From Toxonevra muliebris (lineage: Eukaryota > Arthropoda > Insecta > Diptera > Pallopteridae): a stretch of DNA of 64,000 bases. Below the pieces are notes generated by a model. The model worked only from the letters and a program-made list of their open reading frames with translations. It was not told the origin of the DNA and did no database searches. Of the stretch, positions 11,183 to 23,584 are shown piece after piece; the stretch's first letter is position 1; every line of letters begins with the position of its first letter. The DNA is taken from assembly GCA_963691655.1 (NCBI GenBank), contig CAVNUY010000015.1, forward strand, positions 143,501 to 207,500, in the 5' to 3' direction. The translations under genes were made by a program, and so were the position numbers.

Positions 11183-12955
11183 CCGTCTTATGTAAACATT
11201 CCTGAAAGTTTTGAAGCGACTTTTCGCGTTCAAGCCGACATTTCGTATATTTACACGCTCAATTTTAAAACACCAAGTGACACATTTTGGAGTTGAGGAT
11301 GCTTGGACGACGGAATTTTATCAAATAAAGGTATTTCTTGATGATTTCATTCCGAAAATAATTTAAGAAAACAAATTTTTAATCGAAAAATCATGTTTTT
11401 TGATGAATAAGTGATCATAACTTTTTGAATTTTATTTTTTTTTTTTATTCTGACTGCAGATTTCGAAAGTTCATAAAATTTTGCTAAAAAAATGATATGG
11501 CTCAAATTTTTTTAAGTTCGTTTTCATAGTTAACGGAGCCACTTAAATAAGCTTTGAAAATGCGGCGGTCCCGTCCTTAATGGGTTAACAAAAGCAGTTG
11601 TGTTAAGATAAGATTTAACTTTTTTTTAATTTTCGTTTTTACAAAAGGACTTGTATCGACACAAGAAGTTTTGCCGCAATGAACGCTCGCGATCAAATGA
11701 TTGCAAAATCAGCTTATCTGAGGCAAGAAGTCAGTTTTGCCAGTTTTGCTTTTGATGAAACGATTTCTTTCGAAAGAAGCTATTTTATCAAATGGGAATT
11801 GGTAAAAATGTGCTAAAAGTAGGTTGTTTTGAGTGAGAGAAGCTGTTTTGTCTAATGCAATTGCAAAAAAACTGAAAGAAGTCGATTTGAGACTGTTATA
11901 TCTTTTGTTCCAAAAATCATAGAATTAAGGCGATTAGTGCAAAATAAGCATAATAAAATTTTGTATTTACAACAAAAATCTTGGAAAATTTTTTTATCTG
12001 GAGAGAAGTCGCTTTGTCAAATGGCCGCAGATATGATAGTATGATAGTGTAACACGTCTGGATCGTCTAGAATAAATGTATAGATTAAGAGACTTCGATT
12101 GTTTTGTTGTATTCTAACAAAGGCGGTGATTTTTGTAAGTTTTTCCACCGTCCTCCAAAATTAGTTATTCAAGAAAAAAGCATGGGATACCAGGACGGAA
12201 TTAGAGCCAAAGTTAATTCAGCTAATATACATTGTATTTAAATAAATACACATTTAGTAAAATACCTTTTTATTAATTCAAGGATTTTACCTTGAAAAAT
12301 CGTCAAATATGACTTTGCGCAACAAATTGTTTTCAGAAACGAATCACATAAATGAAGTAATTTTAACTCAAGAAAAGCCGCTACACATGAAAAAAGTCGA
12401 AGGATTCTTGTGTGTGTTTTCGAAAAAATATTCGCTAAAATAAAGAAAAAAAATAAAATTATTGTTCTATCCCTTAAAAATTACCGTTTTTTACCTAATA
12501 TTATTGTACGCTGGAAAAAATGAAAAAAGGGGATGGTTGGATATTTTTTACCCTAAATTACTGAGGTGTAAAAAAACTTGCCGAGACGAGTTCCTGCGAT
12601 ATCGTTAAATTTTTTAGAATGAATAGAAATAACCCAAAATTTTCCAAAAATGTATTGATAAATTATTACTTTGTTAAATGACATTCCAAAGTTTATTTCA
12701 GAAGACGCATTACAATTTATAAAAAAAAAATCTGATAAATAATCAATTATGCTCACAATTTTGAATAATACTTTTTACTAAAGTGAAGCACGAAAAAATG
12801 TCGTGTTTGTACACCCCTGAAAAAGAACCTCGGTTTATTTTATGATGATTTCCAAAATATTTTAGCTCTAGCGATTACCTTTCGTGAGCTAGGTCATCTT
12901 GAAAATTTTTAGGTAGGCTACTTTTGGCCAATTAAAAATTCAAAAATAACAGTAT
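11183..12955. other. AT-rich intergenic sequence, nothing recognised
   Basis: No coding relic, tandem repeat or paired terminal repeat is apparent. Confidence 0.35.
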
Positions 12956-13278
12956 TGTGACGAGCAAAAATTGAAGACCAATTTGAGTCGCACAAATAAC
13001 ACCGAAGTGACGCATAAAGCGTTAAAAACACAGAAGCATGCCCAGCGTAGGCTGGGAGAAGATCACCGCAAAGGCGAAATACATAATAAAGCGCGCAAAA
13101 ACAACAAAGACACACACAGTTAGCACAAAGAAAAAGAAAAGCACAAATGTGCTACGCTAAGTGTGCTACAACATCAAAAGACGTATACTACAAAACTACA
13201 ATTGGCAGAAGCAACAAAACAATACATTTCAGTGGCGACAGTCTGGACAATAGAATAACGGTATAGCTCGATGTGTGC

Positions 13279-13285
13279 TATAAAA
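13279..13285 (+). promoter_or_regulatory. TATA box of the solo LTR
   Basis: TATAAAA in a GC-richer setting (AAAGGCGAGCGC follows). It lies about 320 bp inside the LTR, so U3 would be about 350 bp and R-U5 about 1.1 kb. Confidence 0.5.
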
Positions 13286-13431
13286 AGGCGAGCGCAGCAA
13301 AAATCTTTCTTTTTGGCTGGCAGCTGGCATCGGAGCAACACGTACCTCTGGTAAGTACAAGTAGTGGGGAAAAATACAATAGTTAGTTAGAAAAATTAGA
13401 ATTCGACACGACGGACAAAATTTGGGAGGAC

Positions 13432-13690
13432 AGGAAAACTTCAAGTCTTGTAACCTGTGAAGACGTGTGCGGCTTGCCGTTAATCCTCGGAAGAACAACA
13501 AGCCGACTTGGTCATTAGTCAGGAAACTCCAGGACTTGTAACCTGCGAAGACGTGTGCGGCTTGCCGTTGATCGTCGGAGAAAAAACAAGACGACTTGGT
13601 CATTAGCCAGGAAAAACTCCAGGACTTGTAACCTGCAAAGACGTGTGCCGCTTGCCGTTGATCGTCGGAGGAACAACAAGCCGACCTGGT
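13432..13690. repeat. Tandem array, 3 units of about 88-90 bp
   Basis: The block CTTGTAACCTG recurs at 13447, 13535 and 13625, each followed by an AAGACGTGTG block and a CTTGCCGTT block. It lies inside the solo LTR downstream of the TATA box. Confidence 0.8.
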
Positions 13691-13740
13691 CTAACAGACA
13701 AGATATCACGACCGACGCAAGACACCGCATGGTACGTTAG

Positions 13741-14208
13741 TTGTACGCCACAGCCACAGCAGCGCTACGCCAGCGCAGTCCATCGCATTCGCCCGTTATA
13801 CGACAGTCTAGCCATAGCGGCGCTACGCCAGCGCGATCCATCGCATTCGCCCGTTATACGCCAGTCTGGCCACAGCAGCGCTACGCCAGCGTGACCCATC
13901 GCATTCGTCAGTTACACGCCAGCCCACGCAAAGCAGTACTACGCCAGCGCAATCCATCGCATTCGCCCGTTATACGCCAGTCTGGCCACAGCAGCGCTAC
14001 GCCAGCGCAATCCATCGCATTCGTCCGTTATACGACAGTCTAGCCATAGCAGCGCTACGCCAGCGCAATTCATCGCATTCGCCAGTTATACGACAGTCTA
14101 GCCATCGTAGCGCAATCCATCGCATTCGCCCGTTATACGCCAGTCTACGCACAGCAGCGCTACGCCAGCGCGATCCATCGATTCATCATTTACACGCCAG
14201 CCCATTAA
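13741..14208. repeat. Tandem array, 58-bp period, about 8 units
   Basis: GCGCTACGCC (or a close variant) begins at 13762, 13820, 13878, 13936, 13994, 14052 and about 14157: an exact 58-bp step, with one unit shortened near 14100. The array is GC-rich against the AT-rich surroundings. A 58-bp period is not a multiple of three, which argues against a coding role. It lies in the same solo LTR, before the poly(A) signal. Confidence 0.85.
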
Positions 14209-14419
14209 ATATTAAGTTGAATTATTCGAAGTATAATTTAATTAATAATTAGTGAAATTAAACCTGAATTATTGTTAAAATAAAAACTTGTGTGTCTAAC
14301 TATATTTTGTCCCCTGCAAAATATAAATTTTGTAACGCGAAGAACCTCTGGAGCCCGCTGAAACTACCTCAGCCTAAAAACGGGAAACGGTTTGTTACAG
14401 TATGCAAACACTGTTTTTT

Positions 14420-15260
14420 TACCTATCTCCAAAGTGGATGGTTCCTAATATTTTTTGAACCGTTAAATCCGAATCTGCCATCAGTTTTGTCATAGCAAAT
14501 CAGGTTTTCGAGGTATAGCCAATTTTTTTATTCTTCGAACATGGGTCGCCATTTTTATCAAAATTACCATTTGTCGAAATAATTTTTTTTTCACTCACTT
14601 CACCCAAGTTTGGTGGGAAAAAGTTTAGATGAGAATAGAGGAAATGCATCTTCAACGACATATTAGCACCAACAGGGTGCTCAATGAAATTTCGGTATCA
14701 AGGTTTATGGAATGAGGAAATGCTAGCCGATTATTGTTCGATGACCATTAGAGACACCAATCCCAAAACACACAGCAGACAAAATGTGAACTGTTCAGAA
14801 TTCTTTGTTTAATTAAAAGCAATATTATGTATTAAAATTAATGAAATAGTTGTTTTTTTTTTCTAGCTCCCAAACTAGAACTTACGCTAAAGATTCATAT
14901 AAAAATCAGCGATGGTTATTTCGTTTTTAGCACTTAATAATGGAAAAAAAATAGGTAATTCTAAAAAAAACGTTTGTTTTGGTCAGAATTTCAACTTCGA
15001 ATCTCCATAACGTTTGACAGAAATGGAACAGAGAATTAAATAAACTCTTAAATCAAATATAATTTAATTGCATTTTTGAGAGATATACACGCTCTTTTCA
15101 TTTCGAAAAAATGGTAATTTTGATAAAAATGGCGACCCATGTCCGAAAAATCAAAAAATTAGCTATATCTCGAAAACCTGTTGATATGACAAAAGTGATG
15201 GCAGATTCGGATTCAGCAGACCAAAAGACATTAGGTACTATCAACTTTGGAGATGGGTAT
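14420..15260. mobile_element. Foldback element with about 170-bp inverted ends
   Basis: 14420-14592 and about 15090-15260 are imperfect inverted repeats. Shared blocks include CCGAATCTGCCATCA and ATGGGTCGCCATTTTTATC, with the complement at the other end. About 500 bp of non-coding sequence lies between. Long terminal inverted repeats with no coding capacity fit a foldback or MITE-type element. No target duplication could be fixed; the solo LTR ends 20 bp outside. Confidence 0.65.
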
Positions 15261-16724
15261 TACAATTTTTTTCATTTTGTTGTATAGTGTTATAATTAAA
15301 TTACCATTTCATGGAAATATTAGGCATACATCCTCGGTATAACTGGGGATCAGCGTGGCCGTTATGAAACTATAGTTGCAATTTGCAATCTTTTTGACTG
15401 CTTGGAGACTTTGACACGACTCACAGTAGTCTGCAATCCCATAAGTCGAAAAATAAATTTTTTTTTGGGGGGGGTTCTGACATTTTAAATAGTTGCAGCG
15501 ATAACCCTAGCAACGTTTTAGAACAATGGTTAAGTACAGCTATTCTTCAAAAATATTTTTTGGCTTTGCAAGTTTAAGTAAAAATAAGTGTCGAAACGTG
15601 TGGAATTTTCATGTGAAAAGTGTGTTATTAAGTGTGTAAGTACTTTTCATAAATCTAAATAAAAATATTACTTAACTATAATCAACACAATAAATAAGTA
15701 ATGAATTCACCGGTGTTTTTACCATGTAAGCTGTTTTCAAGGCTGAGAAAAAAAGGGTTTTAAAAAAATTCTCTAGGGTTCCTGCCGTTTTTTTTAATTC
15801 TAAATTATTAATTTTTGTAAAACATATAAAAATATCAGTTGCCGGAATGGATTTTACACAATATTTTCAATGCAATGTACATATGCGCTATATTCTATGT
15901 CCCAGCAATTGTAAAAAGTATTTGTATAATAGAAATTTGTTGTGTAAAATTCGTATAGATGGGGGAGAAAAAGGTTAAAGATTTTTGCGTCCAATAACCG
16001 TTAATATTTCCTTGAGCTTATATTAGCTGTATTAGCCATCCTCCTCTATTACCTTCTTTTGTATTGACGATAGGGACAACATCATCATGTATATAAAAAA
16101 TTTACCACTTTGAATACGCCATTTTGTTTTTTGACAAATTAAGAACGGATTCGTAAACAGAGATTCCAAAAAACCCCAAATGTCTGGCCAAAATTCGAAA
16201 TTTTTTTTTGGAAATGGTCCACCATTTTCGTAATTCGTAATTAACAACTCCAAAAACCCTCAAATGTCTGGTTTGTCAAAGTTCGATAATTTTGTTTGCA
16301 TATGGTCCGCACAAATAATCATTACAAAAGAACGATTTTTTCGACTTATGGCCTGCTTTTCGGGATTCCAGACCACCGTGCGACTTTTCGAAAATACCCA
16401 AAATTTGAGACTTTTTTAAAAACCTTGCAAATCTTAGACTTTTTTTTACAAAAAGTGTGATATTTACATGAAATTATACGAAAAATACATTGGCTTAAAC
16501 TTGAAAGTTCTCAACACTAATTACACACATACTTTTTAGTTGCAACACTGTCGTTTTATAAGATTTTTTACAAACTTATTGGTATTTTCAAATTTGCCGC
16601 ACTGACTTACGGAAAATTTTTTGGCCAATTAAAAGTTCACAAATGAAAGACACTGCAAAATGCTAGGGTTCTGCATAATCTTCATAATTTTTAACAAGGA
16701 ATATTTTCTCAACGGTATTTTTAT
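15261..16724. other. Intergenic; one short local duplication
   Basis: Nothing coding. About 16160-16215 and 16245-16310 are diverged copies of one unit containing CAAATGTCTGG and ATGGTCC. Confidence 0.35.
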
Positions 16725-17013
16725 CTGCCATTTATAGAAAAAGGGGGTTTAAAATCCCATTTTCAAGAGGAAGGGTAAGAGTTGGAGACAAAGTGTATAT
16801 TGTTTATTGTTCATTTCTTTATGCTTAGCAACTTTGCATCAGACATAAAATTCATATCTTCTAAAATAAAAAAAGTTCTTAATAGCCCCTGAAGATCCCA
16901 TTTTTCCGACTGCAGGTCATTGTGGGAGAACTAGATGTGATGTGTGTACGCAGTCGTGATCAGCAACCTCAAATTACTATGAAACCGTTGGAAAATCTCT
17001 CGAAAATTGGATT
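16725..17013 (+). repeat. Dispersed repeat Z, copy 2
   Basis: Inverted relative to 8583-8866. Begins CCATTTATAGAAAAAGGGGG and ends at the ACCGTTGGAAAATC block. Non-coding. Confidence 0.5.
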
Positions 17014-17544
17014 GAAAATATGTGGCCCTGTGTAATTTTGGTACTACTTACATTTATCATTCGATAACTTGCAGGGATGACACCAAGTATGCATGAACAT
17101 AATTAGTGCTACCTATTCTTATCGAATGAAAAAAACCGAAATAATAATAATAAAGTAATTAAAAATATCAAAATTTTCTTGCAAATTTTAGTTAAAATTA
17201 AATTTTACAAAAAAATAAACAGAATGAGAAAAAAGTACACGTGTGCACAACCGTAAAAAAAGTAAGCAAATTTGCTTACAAATAATCAAAATGACAACCG
17301 TGCAGGCTACAAGTGTTTAGTGAAACAAGTTTTTTGGCTATTTGAGGGCTCTATCTGATTATATGCTCAGTGGTGGCACCAAGATTTGTGCAATTTACAT
17401 TTTCGCTTTAAACTGCACAAAATTTATTTTGCTTAATGCACTCCGCTTATTAGCACTTTCCGTTTATCAGCACTAAAATTATGATCACATCTTTTAGTTT
17501 TCCCAGTTTTCAGTTTTGTAAGGTGATGAATCACGTGAAGATGA
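17014..17544. other. Intergenic, nothing recognised
   Basis: AT-rich; no relic seen. Confidence 0.35.
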
Positions 17545-17552
17545 CTCAGAAA

Positions 17553-18654
17553 TAGGGTTGTTATGCAGAAATATTGAAATCGAGGACAGAGAGCTGAAAA
17601 AACTAGGACATTTTGACAAAATCCAGGAAGCATAAAATAATATAACTTTTTCAAAAAAATATGAATATGAAACATATATTTTACAAAATTGTGTACAAAA
17701 GAGTTTTTAATTAATAATGTACATTTAAACACATATGTACATTTGTATTTATGTATGCTTAATTAGATACAAAGTATGTATGTTATTAAGAACTTTTATA
17801 CAATATAGACATTTACATATACATAAATTAAAAAATGTGTTATATATTTGTTCCTACACTACTCAGTTTTTTCTAAGCGAAGGAAAGCCTCATTTGGTTG
17901 TGCCGCAAGGGTCAAACGGGACAGAGAGATTCAGGAGATGGTTTTAGTACGTAGGTACACCTGAGTGTGAATCGTGCATGCTGTACAGCACGGCGCTGCC
18001 AGATCTATACAGATTTCCTCTACTTTAACGTATACAAAAAAAAAAAGAGAAAGGAAAAATACTAATCAGTTTCCATACACTTGTCTACACTTCCAATATA
18101 TTTCAAATAGTTATGGAATTCCTTTCAGCTCATTTCAAAATTATATTTTGTTTTAATGATATCGAATATTGTGAGGGGATCCAACCTATTTCATTGCATT
18201 GTGCGCAGGAAGGCAAAAAAAGAAACTCAACTACTATTTTAAGCTCGTAGCAATTTTCGTATTTGTCAAAGAAAATACATAAAAATTTGTTGCAATTTAT
18301 ATTTTCATCATTCATACTCTTTATAAAAGTTGGAAACATAGAAACTCAGCACTAAGGTTTTCTTCATTAATTGTAATACCACAGTTATTAAAAAATGTAA
18401 CCGAAGGTTATACATGAAACCAGTTTGCCGAATACCTATCATACTTAATTATTTTAAAACAAACAATATAAATCAATTTTTGAAAACTGATTTTAAAAAT
18501 TAGTTTGAGACTACATACATACCTACAAGAAAAACTAGGACTTTCCCGGACGTTAATATTTACCCGGACACAAACGAAAAACTATAGAGGACGTCCCCGG
18601 ATGCCCTAAAAGAGAGGACAGTGTCCGAAAAAAAGAGGACGGATAACAACCCTG
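17553..18654. mobile_element. Non-autonomous hAT transposon, 1.1 kb
   Basis: A perfect 8-bp duplication CTCAGAAA (17545-17552 and 18655-18662) flanks terminal inverted repeats TAGGGTTGTTATGC and, from the other end, CAGGGTTGTTATCC. An 8-bp duplication with CAGGG-type ends is the hallmark of the hAT superfamily. No transposase is present: the longest frames inside (17433-17732 minus, 17735-17947 plus) show no hAT domain, so it must have been moved in trans. Confidence 0.88.
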
Positions 18655-18662
18655 CTCAGAAA

Positions 18663-19009
18663 TGAACATTTTGGAAGGCAATATTTCGTCAATAGGTGAA
18701 GGTTAATGGTGTCAAAACCTTCCAAAAAAATTTGTGAAGATATTGAACAATACTACTTCAACTTAAACACAATATTTAGTCCAGAATGAATCATTTTTTT
18801 TTTTAATAACGTCACTTTAAATTAAAATATTAAATTAAGATTAGATACATACATAAAACTTATGTAGTTATGATTACATATATGTATAATATATACATAT
18901 GATCTCAGTGCCATTGTGCGTAAACATTAATATGCAATAATTTCTCAACAGCCAACTAAGAACTGAACAGAACAGCTTCAGACCGCAACGCTCATGTGTC
19001 GATCATACT
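18663..19009. other. Intergenic, nothing recognised
   Basis: AT-rich; the 5' limit of the following LINE is not defined, so its far end may be part of that element. Confidence 0.3.
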
Positions 19010-19024
19010 GCTTCTAATCGCATC

Positions 19025-20440
19025 AAAATTTATTTTCAAAATATCGCTGGCATTAGAACGAAGTCTCGCAATCTGCGTGTTATGACCTCGCAATTGGATT
19101 GTGGCATTATCGTCCTCGTCGAGACATGGCTTAACAAGGATTTCTAGGATCAAGAATTTTTCGACCCTAACTTATTTAATGTTTTTTCGCAAAGACTGTG
19201 ATGCCACTAAAATTTGTTGCTCTTGGGGTGGTGGTGTCATTATTGCTGTGCAACAAAGTTTCGTTTCATTTTATTGGATAACGCCGATTCACTGTTAGAT
19301 CAACTATGTGTTACAGTGTAAGGTCATCATGACTCTTTGTATATCTGTACTTCATATATTCCGCCAAATAGTGCGGGCAGCCTTTATAGAGCACATGTCG
19401 ATAATATACTTAATTTAGCTTAAAATTATATTTGTGATAATCACCTTTGTGTGCTAGGTGATTTTAATTTAATAATGTTTCCTGGTCGTATCTAGATGAT
19501 ACATACATTCACATTAACTCCTACCAATGTAACTATTCCTTCTGAAATTTATGTAGTATATTCTCTTTTAAGTCTTGATTTGCTTCAGCTTATTAATTTA
19601 ATGAATAGTCACAGAAGAATTTTAGATTTAGATTTTATTAGCAACAATGTAAATTTTGATTTGTTGCAATGTTTCTCCCCTCTTTCTTCTTGTGATATGC
19701 ATCATGTTCCTTTTATTCTCGAACTGGAGTCATGAAAATCAGATTTCTTGCTTCAATTTCAAAATATGTGATTATTCTAAGGTTAATCGTTTACTTCACA
19801 ATGTCAATTGGGATGTTTTGTTCTCTGATTTGGATACTGCATCTTGCTTTGGTATTTTCAAATCAAAAATTTTTGATATTTGTACAAACAATATTTCACT
19901 TATTCCAAAGAAAGTGTATAAATTTCCGTGGTCTACCAAATCCTTAAAAAAAACTGAAGAATTTGAGAAACAAGTTTTACAATAAATTCAAGACTTCTAA
20001 GAATCCTGTGCATCTGGCTAAATACAAACATTATGTGAAAGAGTTTAACTGCCTTGACAAATTTTTATATTGAAACCATATTTTGAAATTTGAGGACGAA
20101 ATAAAGGCAAACCCTAAAGTTTTCTGGAGGTTTATTAATTCCAAAAAATATCTTCGAGTATTCCATCTTCTGTGTTTTATAATAACGTGCCAATTCTACA
20201 GCTGAAGCTGCCAATCTTTTTGTTGTATTTTTTCTCTCTAATTTTGTCGATGACGGTGATTCGGATGCTTTTTCTGACCCTAATTCTAATGCATTCATTG
20301 ATTCTGGATCGCTTTCTCTATCGTCCGATGATGTGGTTAACCCTGGAAGTACATGCTTATTTTTTATACGTAAAGGTCATACTTCATCGAAACGACGACG
20401 GCATTATCCAAAGTGGTATGTTATGACCTATACATCAACA
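19025..20440 (+). pseudogene. LINE endonuclease and linker, broken
   Basis: Translates in pieces to a Jockey/CR1-type endonuclease. FQNIAGIRTKSRNLR is followed by LDCGIIVLVETWLNKDF (the catalytic ETW block), a stop, then GGGVIIAV. Downstream pieces at 19496-19985 give the endonuclease end and linker. A fragment about 20230-20340 (FIDSGSLSLSSDDV) resembles the region just before RT. Several frameshifts; not functional. Confidence 0.65.
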
Positions 20441-21055
20441 ACTTTAAAAATTGATTGTTTTCCATTATTTAGTTAATTTAGCATATAGAAAAACAACAAC
20501 TGACATTTTTTTAATAATATTTATTTATAAATTAAATTTTCACAGCTTTAGTTCATTGGGCTTGTTTTACAAAACGCTGTTTATTTAAGTACAAAAAAAG
20601 TAACTTAAGGCACATATAATTCATCAAATGAGTTTGCATCTTAAAAGCAATATACTGAACTAAAAAGGAACGAGGCACAAAGCTCTACTTTGTGCTTCTC
20701 ACACAAGCTTTAATTATATTTTGAGCAGGACGATTTTGTCATTCGTCGCTTAGAAGAGAGACAAATGGCACAAATCATTCTATTTTTTCAGGATTTATTT
20801 GTTCAGTATTCTCATCATCAGTCGGCATTATATTTTTAATTTTATTTCTACCGACAGTCAAAGTTGGTATTTGTAAGCCCATCAGTTAATTGGATTATTA
20901 AAAGGCATATTTAATATTCCAAAATATTCAGTAATATTTTTGCAATGCCGAATGTGATTAGCATAGTGGATGTGATTAGAGAAATTATTTTCGACTTTAT
21001 CTTTAATAACGATACACCTCTACATAGAGGCAGGTCGCTTTAGTCTGAATCAGAT
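20441..21055. other. Probable insertion within the LINE
   Basis: AT-rich sequence without LINE similarity, lying between the pre-RT and RT coding blocks. No terminal repeat or target duplication could be fixed. Confidence 0.35.
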
Positions 21056-22199
21056 GCCTCCACTGACAGACTTGCATCTTCCAAACTATCATTTGTCCTC
21101 CATATCTAAACTTTTTGAGTGCATTATAAAAGAAAAAATTTATTTTGCTGTAAAAAATTTGATTTGTGTAAATCAGCATAGATTTGTTTCTGGTCGGTCT
21201 ACTATTTCCAATCTTGAGATTTTTACGGATGACTGCATTTCTTCCTTTCATGACGGTTTCCAAGTTGATCCAATCTATACAGATTTCTCTAAGGCCTTTG
21301 ATAGGGTAAGCCATGATATTTTAATTCACAAGTTGGGTTTTCACTCTGTTTTCTTGGAATAGACCAGCTCGTATTTACGTAATCGTTGTTGCGCTGTAAT
21401 TATTGATGATGTCTCTTCGATGCCCTTTACTTCCTCATCGGGCGTTCCTTAAGGTAGTATTTTGGGGCCTTTGCTGTTTGTACTCTTCATAAATGATATT
21501 AGCAGCTGTTTTACAAATATAAAATTCCTGCTCTATGCAGATGATAAAAATAAAAAAAATGATTAAAAATATACTGCATCATTAAGAACTCAGTGGATGC
21601 TTTGAAGCTGCAATGTGAACTTGATAATGTGCATTCATGGTGCAAAAAAAAAAAAACGCTTATCCCTGAACATTAATAAATGTTTTTAAATTTCATTTTC
21701 AAGGTCCACCAATTTGATTTATACATCTTACCACATTGCTAACTCTCACTTAAAATCAGTTAATGAAATTAAAGACTTAGGTGTTATCCTTGATTCAAAA
21801 CTTACCTTTTTCAGCCATCTTAACTACATAGTTTCGAAAGCTTACTCCATGCTTGCCTTTGCCCGTCGTAATTCTTCAGACTTTTCTGATCCCTATACTG
21901 TTAAATTACTGTTTACTACTTTTGTTCGCTCGGTTTTAGAGTATGCCGCCTTTATTTGGAGACTGTATCATGCCTGCCATATTAATCGCCTTGAACGCAT
22001 TCAAAAAGTCTTTCTGCGATTTGCGCTTCGTTCACTGAATTTCTCTGAACCGATTCCCCCCTACAATGCTCGCTGTTTGCTCTTAAACTTAAAAACCCTT
22101 CAGAGTAGGAGATCCATTCTATCTATGTCCTTAATTTCTGACATTATCTGCGGTAATATGGATTGTCCCACCCTTCTTGTTCGGATTAATTTCATCTAA
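21056..22199 (+). pseudogene. LINE reverse transcriptase and C-terminus, broken
   Basis: 21054-21362 gives RT palm blocks (SSISKLFECIIKEKI, GFV-like SGRSTISNLEIF, then IYTDFSKAFDRVSHDIL with the first catalytic Asp). The downstream palm is broken; an FLLYADD-like block appears near 21520-21545 out of frame. 21714-22199 is an open 161-residue C-terminal part (KDLGVILDSKLTF, LFTTFVRSVLEYA). The layout is that of Jockey/CR1 elements, which lack RNase H. Inactive. Confidence 0.7.
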
Positions 22200-22429
22200 A
22201 AACCTAAGGCAATTTAAATTATTTTATGTTGGCCGTTTTAAAACAAATTACGCCTTAAATGCACCTATTGTTATTTTTGTAAATTTTTTTAATTGTAATT
22301 CTTTTTGAAATTTTATAATTTTTTTGCATATCTATCTTAAACTATTCTAACTAGTCTGTAAGAACATTGTATTCATAGACTAAGTATATAAATGAATAAA
22401 TAAACTGGTTATGCATTGTAAATCCAGGC

Positions 22430-22865
22430 TTGATTGTGTTGGAAAACATAATGTCCTGGTGTTAATATGGGCTTCTGGACACTTGAGAATTTCAGGCAAT
22501 GATCTCATATGCTGACCTCTTTTTTTTCGTCTACAGCCATCAAGGCCACCATTAATGAGTGGGTCGATTTGACCCACAATCGTAAATGAAAGGACAGACA
22601 AAGATCATGTTACCTGTTATCTCGAAGCGTCTAACAGACTTTTTGTTCAGGTCACTTCTCTTGAGCCAAACATTTGAATATGATGGGCCTGGGAGCTAGT
22701 GCCTTCTATGCTTCCTGTGGTTCGAAGAAAGAATGTCCAGAGACCGCTGAGCAGTTTTGTAGTGTCAGTACCGCTTTTTGTCGGATCAGAGTAAGCATAT
22801 TTGGCACTGAAGTGGTGAGATACGAGCTATTTACCACCTCAGGATCTGCTAATACTTATTAATAA
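22430..22865 (+). pseudogene. Relic of an RNase H-type LINE 3' end
   Basis: Begins with a decayed C-terminal RNase H block (VLIWASGHLRISGNDL, matching the family's WxPGHxGIxGNE). A deletion follows, then the cysteine-rich end near 22700-22800 (ECPETAEQFCSVSTAFCRIR), as in the intact copy at 3493-4795. Stops interrupt it. The junction with the preceding LINE tail suggests one element landed beside or in the other. Confidence 0.5.
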
Positions 22866-23134
22866 ATTTGGTTTATTCAAAGAATAGGAAAAGAGAACAC
22901 AGGATATTGTACAATGCACTATGGTCCAAAAATCTTTTTTTTTGGCATAAAGTCGTAGAAAAGTGATATTGGTCTGAAACTTTACATATATACTTCTGGT
23001 ACCATATTCATAATAAAATACAAAAATGGGCGAAATCGGATAAGTGCCACGCCGACTTCCTATATACTGCTAATATCGAAATCCATATATCTTGTAAAGT
23101 ATTATAGATAGAAAGCTAAAACTTGTTGAATTCT
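22866..23134. other. Fly-type dispersed repeat, no gene
   Basis: Contains GGCGAAATCGGATAAGTG and CACGCCGACTTCC-type blocks reminiscent of short repeats widespread in tephritid and drosophilid flies. A 40-bp block near 22905-22955 recurs inverted near 26690-26745. Confidence 0.3.
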
Positions 23135-23543
23135 GAATTCGTCTACCGGGAGAGTTTCTGCGCCCTCAACACAAATTACTAAGGCACCCGAACTTGTTCA
23201 AGCTCTACGCACTCATTTTCAAAACTTAACACCCGAACGAATGTCACGCCACGCTAAGCATTACGTCTTCAAATTCAAAGATTTGGATCGCACAAGCCAT
23301 GTTTTCATTCACCATGGGCAGATTGGATCTTCATTCTCACATCCATACGACGGACCATACAAAGTTGTCAGTCGACACAACATGTACTAAACAGTTTTAA
23401 TTAATGGAAAAAACAACACAGTCTCCATCGATCGATTGAAGCCGGCATACGTCGTACTGGGCGATGAGGAAACACGAGAACCTCTCACTAGCAACGCCGA
23501 TAAAGTCAGAAAATCGAAAAAAACTGTTCACTTTGTAGCTTAA
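23135..23543 (+). pseudogene. Ty3/gypsy integrase C-terminus, 5' truncated
   Basis: The frame from about 23146 gives SAPSTQITKAPELVQALR, then HVFIHHGQ, then PYDGPYKVVSR, a stop at 23389-23391, and on in the same frame TVLINGK and SIDRLKPAYVV before ending at 23541-23543. The GPYKV and VSIDRLKPA blocks are typical of the integrase C-terminal domain of insect gypsy elements. The element is cut off upstream; the polypurine tract and LTR follow directly. Confidence 0.75.
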
Positions 23544-23584
23544 AAACTATTTTATTTTACCTTTTTTACAAAGAGGGGGAGGCA

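Larger units (their letters stand above)
12956..14399 (+). mobile_element. Probable solo LTR, 1.44 kb, Ty3/gypsy-like
   Basis: Starts TGTGACGAGC and ends GTTACA, with a 4-bp direct repeat GTAT on both sides (12952-12955 and 14400-14403), as expected for a gypsy-type LTR. A TATA box (13279-13285) and an AATAAA signal (14279-14284) followed by GT-rich sequence lie in the right order for U3-R-U5. Two tandem arrays lie between them. No partner LTR or internal gag-pol is in the window, so it looks like the product of LTR-LTR recombination. The short frames at 13229-14043 fall in the arrays and are not genes. Confidence 0.6.
19010..22404 (+). mobile_element. Decayed Jockey/CR1-like LINE
   Basis: Carries endonuclease, RT and C-terminal parts in order, then an (AATAAA)-type tail at 22392-22404. 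There are many stops and frameshifts. About 20440-21055 shows no similarity to a LINE and separates the two coding blocks, so it is probably a later insertion. ORF1 is not recognisable upstream. Confidence 0.7.

Noticed and set aside
13229..14043. Several frames of 60-124 residues on both strands
   Set aside because: They fall in the 58-bp and 89-bp tandem arrays of the solo LTR; periods are not multiples of three and no protein motif is present.
13741..14208. Regularly spaced repeats that could suggest a CRISPR array
   Set aside because: The repeats are contiguous 58-bp units without unique spacers, in an insect genome.
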